A stretch of 64,000 bases of DNA from an uncultured Eubacteriales bacterium (lineage in GTDB: Bacteria > Bacillota > Clostridia > Oscillospirales > CAG-272): NCBI GenBank assembly GCA_934446365.1, contig CAKSDZ010000004.1, forward strand, positions 124,001-188,000, in the 5' to 3' direction. How positions within the stretch are numbered: position 1 is the first letter of the stretch; every line of letters begins with the position of its first letter. Below are positions 60,670-64,000 of the stretch, piece after piece. The translations under genes and the position numbers were made by a program. The notes below the pieces were generated by a model that searched no databases, was not told the origin of the DNA, and worked only from the letters and a program-made list of their open reading frames with translations.

Positions 60670-61368
60670 ATGGGAAAGGACGTCATCATCGCCTGCGATT
60701 TTGCGGGCGCCTCGGAAACCTTTGCGTTTCTTGATTTATTCAAGGAGGAAAAGCCGTATGTGAAAATCGGCATGGAGCTTTTTTACGCGGAGGGACCGTC
60801 GATTGTCCGCGAAATCAAGAAAAGAGGTCATCAAATCTTCCTCGATTTGAAGCTCCACGACATTCCGAATACGGTGAAAAAAGCGATGGCGGTGCTCTCG
60901 CGGCTCGATGTGGACATGTGCAATCTTCATGCGGGCGGGACTGTCGCCATGATGGAGGCGGCGCTTGAAGGGCTGACGCGCCCTGACGGGACGCGCCCGC
61001 TTCTTATCGCCGTGACGCAGCTCACCTCGACGAGCGAGGAGCGCATGCGGGAGGACTTGCTCATCACGGAACCGATTGACAAGGTCGTCATGCATTACGC
61101 GGAAAATGCGAAGCGTGCGGGACTTGACGGCGTGGTCTGCTCGCCTTTGGAAGCGGGCAAGGTGCATGCCGTCTGCGGGGAAAAATTCCTCACCGTGACG
61201 CCGGGCGTGCGCTTCGCCGGCGGGGATATGGGCGATCAGGCCCGCATTACGACGCCGGAGGGGGCCAAGGCGCTCGGTTCGGATTATATCGTCGTCGGCC
61301 GTCCGATTACGGCGGCACCGGCCCCCGTTGCGGCGTACAGAAGATGCGTTGCGGAATTTGTAGATTAA
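60670..61368 (+). CDS. pyrF: orotidine 5'-phosphate decarboxylase
   Basis: A 232-residue TIM-barrel enzyme that makes UMP from OMP. The catalytic motif FLDLKLHDIPNT (Asp-Lys-Asp array) is near residues 56-67. Later segments are CNLHAGGTVAMMEAAL, TVTPGVRFAGGDMGDQARITTPEGA and DYIVVGRPIT with the phosphate-binding Arg. It is a type 1 enzyme of normal length. The start lies one base after the pyrD stop, with AGGAGGTGC as its ribosome site within pyrD. Confidence 0.96.
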   Translation: MGKDVIIACDFAGASETFAFLDLFKEEKPYVKIGMELFYAEGPSIVREIKKRGHQIFLDLKLHDIPNTVKKAMAVLSRLDVDMCNLHAGGTVAMMEAALEGLTRPDGTRPLLIAVTQLTSTSEERMREDLLITEPIDKVVMHYAENAKRAGLDGVVCSPLEAGKVHAVCGEKFLTVTPGVRFAGGDMGDQARITTPEGAKALGSDYIVVGRPITAAPAPVAAYRRCVAEFVD

Positions 61369-61380
61369 AGGAGAGTCGAT

Positions 61381-62028
61381 ATGGAACAGCTTCAAAGAAA
61401 AATTGCAAAGGACCTGCTTGATATTCAAGCGGTATTTTTCAGTCCCGACAAGCCTTTTACGTGGGCAAGCGGCATCAAAAGCCCCGTTTACTGCGACAAC
61501 CGTCTGACGCTGACGGCGCCCGCGGTGCGATGCGATGTGGAAGAAGGCCTTGCCGCGCTGATTCGCGAGCATTATCCCGAGGCCGAGGTACTGATGGGTA
61601 CCTCCACGGCCGGAATCGCGCACGCGGCGATTACAGCGCATCTTATGAACCTTCCGATGGGGTATGTCCGCTCCGGCGCAAAGGATCACGGCAGACAGAA
61701 TCAGATTGAGGGCAGACTTGAAAAGGGGCAGAAGGTTGTCGTCGTCGAGGACCTCATCTCTACCGGCGGAAGTGTTTTGGAGGTCGTCGAGGTGCTGCGC
61801 GCGGCAGGCGCAGAAGTGCTCGGCATCGTGAGCATTTTCACCTACGGAATGAAAAAGGGCTTGGAACGGCTCGCCGCGGCGGACGTCAAAAACGTGAGCC
61901 TTACGAATTTCGACGTGATAGCGCAGGTCGCCGCCGAATGCGGCTATATTAAAACGGAGGATATCGCGCGTCTTATCGCGTTCCGGAACAATCCGCAGGA
62001 TGAAAGCTGGATTCATTCCGGAATCTGA
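61381..62028 (+). CDS. pyrE: orotate phosphoribosyltransferase
   Basis: A 215-residue type I phosphoribosyltransferase that joins orotate and PRPP to OMP. It has the FTWASGIKSPVYCDNR start motif, GTSTAGIAHAAI, the flexible loop YVRSGAKDHGRQNQIEG, and the PRPP motif VVVVEDLISTGGSVLEVVE (about 118-136). AAAGGAGAGTCG precedes the start. With pyrF just upstream it gives the last two steps of UMP synthesis. Confidence 0.95.
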   Translation: MEQLQRKIAKDLLDIQAVFFSPDKPFTWASGIKSPVYCDNRLTLTAPAVRCDVEEGLAALIREHYPEAEVLMGTSTAGIAHAAITAHLMNLPMGYVRSGAKDHGRQNQIEGRLEKGQKVVVVEDLISTGGSVLEVVEVLRAAGAEVLGIVSIFTYGMKKGLERLAAADVKNVSLTNFDVIAQVAAECGYIKTEDIARLIAFRNNPQDESWIHSGI

Positions 62029-62056
62029 GTGAAATTTGAAAGGGCAGGGGATCAAA

Positions 62057-63145
62057 ATGAGAAGTTTAATCGATATTTTGGAGCTTTCGACCGCGGAGAT
62101 CGGCGAGCTGATCGCCGTGGCGGAGGATATCATCGCAAATCCGGAGGCTTATGCGGACAAATGCAAGGGGAAAATTCTCGGCACACTCTTTTTTGAACCG
62201 TCCACGAGAACCCGTCTCAGCTTCACCTCGGCGATGATGAGTCTCGGCGGAAATGTGCTTGGCTTTTCCGAGGCGACAAGCAGTTCTGCCTCCAAAGGGG
62301 AGAGCGTCGCCGACACCGTGCGCATGGTGAGCGCTTATTCCGATATCATCGCGATGCGCCATCCGAAGGAGGGTGCGCCGCTTGTCGCTGCCGGCCGTGC
62401 GACCGTGCCGATTATCAATGCGGGCGACGGCGGACATTTCCATCCGACGCAGACGCTCACCGACCTTTTCACCATTAAGCGGAAAAAGGGAAAACTCGAC
62501 CATCTGACGGTCGGTCTTTGCGGGGATTTGAAGTTCGGAAGAACCGTCCACTCCCTGATTGCGGCGATGTCGCGCTATGAGGGGATTCGGTTTATCCTTA
62601 TCTCGCCGGAGGAATTGAAGCTGCCCGGCTATGTCAGATATGAATTCCTCGGCGAGGGCAAGTCGGAATATGTCGAAGCGGCGGACATGGAGGCGGTCAT
62701 GCCGGAGCTGGACATTCTGTATATGACGCGGATTCAGCAGGAGCGCTTTGCCTCTCACGACGATTATCTGCGCCTCAAAGACAGCTATATCCTGACGCCG
62801 GATAAGCTGCAAAATGCAAAATCCGACCTGTGCATCCTGCACCCGCTGCCGCGCGTGAACGAGATTTCCGTCGCGGTGGACGATGATCCGCGTGCCTGCT
62901 ATTTCGAGCAGGCGGCGAACGGCAGATATATCCGTATGGCGCTGATTTTGAAGCTCCTTGCGGAAAAGGATGTGCCGTCGAAGCTTCCTCATGACGGTGA
63001 GGTCATCGACGGGCTATGCTGTCAGAATCCGCGATGCATTACGACGACGGAGCAGGAGCTGCCGCAGCTGTTCCGCTGTGCGGACCATGAGCATGAGATC
63101 TATCGCTGCGTATACTGCGATCAAAAGGTTTATAAGAAGAAATAA
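62057..63145 (+). CDS. pyrB: aspartate carbamoyltransferase with PyrI-like zinc-binding tail
   Basis: A 362-residue protein that joins carbamoyl phosphate and aspartate, the second step of UMP synthesis. The catalytic part (about 1-310) has FFEPSTRTRLSF (STRTR 49-53), the phosphate and aspartate loops HPKEGAP and GDGGHFHPTQTLTDL, and HPLPR (262-266). A tail of about 50 residues adds Cys322-x4-Cys327 and Cys351-x2-Cys354 (CQNPRC...YRCVYC), matching the zinc site of the PyrI regulatory chain; the nucleotide-binding domain of PyrI is missing. Such fused catalytic/regulatory chains are known from Thermotoga. AGGGG before the ATG at 62057; a TTG at 62036 is rejected. Last pyr gene before a terminator. 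Confidence 0.9.
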   Translation: MRSLIDILELSTAEIGELIAVAEDIIANPEAYADKCKGKILGTLFFEPSTRTRLSFTSAMMSLGGNVLGFSEATSSSASKGESVADTVRMVSAYSDIIAMRHPKEGAPLVAAGRATVPIINAGDGGHFHPTQTLTDLFTIKRKKGKLDHLTVGLCGDLKFGRTVHSLIAAMSRYEGIRFILISPEELKLPGYVRYEFLGEGKSEYVEAADMEAVMPELDILYMTRIQQERFASHDDYLRLKDSYILTPDKLQNAKSDLCILHPLPRVNEISVAVDDDPRACYFEQAANGRYIRMALILKLLAEKDVPSKLPHDGEVIDGLCCQNPRCITTTEQELPQLFRCADHEHEIYRCVYCDQKVYKKK

Positions 63146-63177
63146 ACCGGATTTATGCAAAAAACTTTTGAGAATAA

Positions 63178-63208
63178 AGGCGCTCCCTTATGGGGCGCCT
63201 TGCTTTTT
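63178..63208 (+). terminator. terminator of the pyr operon
   Basis: GGCGCTCCC pairs with GGGGCGCC (one G-T pair) around TTAT and is followed by TTGCTTTTTA. Confidence 0.75.
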
Positions 63209-63310
63209 ATTTTCGGAAATCGAGGTGATTTTCAGGATAAACTTGGGTTTTCTTCCTTAAATTTTCGTGAATTTTTGAAATTCCTCAAAAATAAATATGT
63301 ACAAATGGAA

Positions 63311-63326
63311 TATAATGTGGTATAAT
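63311..63326 (+). promoter_or_regulatory. double -10 box before the last gene
   Basis: Two TATAAT boxes (63311-63316, 63321-63326) about 60 bp before the 185-residue gene; no clear -35 box. The sequence just before them (AAATAAATATGTACAAATGG) resembles the left arm of the palindrome at 17386. Confidence 0.4.
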
Positions 63327-63385
63327 ATCAAAAATAGGCGGATTTTCGTAAAATTTCATCCGCTGTATGGAAAGAGTGGGGATTC

Positions 63386-63943
63386 ATGAAAAAAATTGTT
63401 TCTCTGATTCTTTTGCTTTCGATGCTTGTGATTCTGACCTGCTGCTCGGGTGGTGCAACGCCGGTTGAGGACTTCCTTTTGGCGGCGGGGAAAATGGATA
63501 TCGTCAAAATGGAAGCGCTTATGACGTCGGATTCGGCGGCTATGGCTGCCCGCATAAAGGAATATGCGGATTCCTTGGATTCCGAAAGCCGGACGGTGCT
63601 TGTTTCGCTGTATTCCAAGCTCAGATATACGATTTCAAAGGAAACCGAGACGGAAACCGGAACTAAGACGGTTCTTGTGGAGCTGACGATTCCGGACATG
63701 GCAGCTGTCAAAGCGTTTGCGGAGGCAAAAATGGCGGTATCCGGCGAGTCTGCTCATGAGATTGTCGAAATGATGATAAATGACGGCACGGTTTCGGGCA
63801 GCTATATGACGGAGAAAAAGATTACGGTTCTGATGAAGTCAGAGGATGGGAATTGGCGGATTCCTTATTCGGAATCCGAGAACGGCGAGCTTGTTACGGC
63901 ACTTTCCCTTGTCGAGATGCTGCGCTTTTTTGCATTGGGATAA
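63386..63943 (+). CDS. small probable lipoprotein of unknown function
   Basis: A 185-residue protein with a lipoprotein-like signal peptide (MKKIVSLILLLSMLVILTCCSGG; Cys19 or Cys20, lipobox imperfect). A mature domain of about 160 residues follows with ATPVEDFLLAAGKMDIVKMEALM and TVLMKSEDGNWRIPYSESENGELVTAL, which recalls DUF4878/DUF5105-type lipoprotein domains that have one helix and a twisted sheet. Function unknown. GGAAAGAGTGGGG upstream is an acceptable ribosome site. It is separated from pyrB by a terminator. Confidence 0.75.
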   Translation: MKKIVSLILLLSMLVILTCCSGGATPVEDFLLAAGKMDIVKMEALMTSDSAAMAARIKEYADSLDSESRTVLVSLYSKLRYTISKETETETGTKTVLVELTIPDMAAVKAFAEAKMAVSGESAHEIVEMMINDGTVSGSYMTEKKITVLMKSEDGNWRIPYSESENGELVTALSLVEMLRFFALG

Positions 63944-64000
63944 AGAAAAACTCGGGAATAGAGGAGACGCCGGCCGTCTGTCGGCGATCGGATAGGAAAA

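Overview
The window looks like a chromosomal segment of a spore-forming Clostridia (Bacillota), probably an uncultured gut-type lineage. The evidence is strong AGGAGG-type ribosome sites, sigma-A promoters, a YunB-type sporulation gene, a MecA-type adaptor, an ECF-transporter S-component, PPi-type phosphofructokinase and a Clostridia-style pyr operon. Species cannot be named from the sequence alone. No rRNA, phage, integrase, transposase or CRISPR array was seen; there is one tRNA (Lys, UUU).

Layout. 1-4.8 kb: minus-strand run (PPi-phosphofructokinase, 2-hydroxyacid dehydrogenase, old-yellow-enzyme oxidoreductase, methyltransferase, and Hsp33 cut by the left edge). 4.8-5.7 kb: two tandem copies of a non-coding element whose hairpins keep pairing although the bases differ. 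5.7-8.1 kb: minus-strand AEC transporter, family 4 uracil-DNA glycosylase and MecA. 8.4-11.4 kb: plus-strand trpS, a WecA/TagO-like transferase and an exported protein. 11.4-12.4 kb: three overlapping small unknown genes on the minus strand. 12.6-19.4 kb: plus-strand housekeeping genes (acpP, nusB, a TsaD-like paralogue, xseA, xseB, ispA, a UDP-sugar pyrophosphorylase, yunB). 19.5-28.1 kb: minus-strand radical SAM, SDR, an AT-rich phosphotransferase that seems to have displaced an older gene, rlmD, an ECF S-component with an apparent one-base frameshift, hpf, a large AAA ATPase and yqeG. 28.3-33.1 kb: small enzymes, an M23 peptidase, a lipoprotein and a GNAT-like protein. 33.3-37.7 kb: tRNA-Lys, then a MarR regulator with a clear operator and a heterodimeric ABC exporter.

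38-48 kb is the most unusual part: a family of exported proteins that share a LamG-like domain. One is a LamG-only lipoprotein, one a metallophosphoesterase-LamG lipoprotein, and one a 1405-residue protein with a type IV prepilin-like N-terminus, coiled coil, metallophosphoesterase and three LamG repeats. They are followed by a promoter-led array of 90-bp structured repeats and a G5/M23 cell-wall peptidase. 47.8-53.1 kb: GH94 phosphorylase, CPBP protease, tadA and a DUF3048 lipoprotein.

53.3-63.2 kb: a complete de novo UMP operon, pyrC-carA-carB-pyrK-pyrD-pyrF-pyrE-pyrB, tightly spaced, with one promoter and an attenuator-like leader. PyrB carries a PyrI-type zinc-binding tail. The window ends with a small probable lipoprotein gene.
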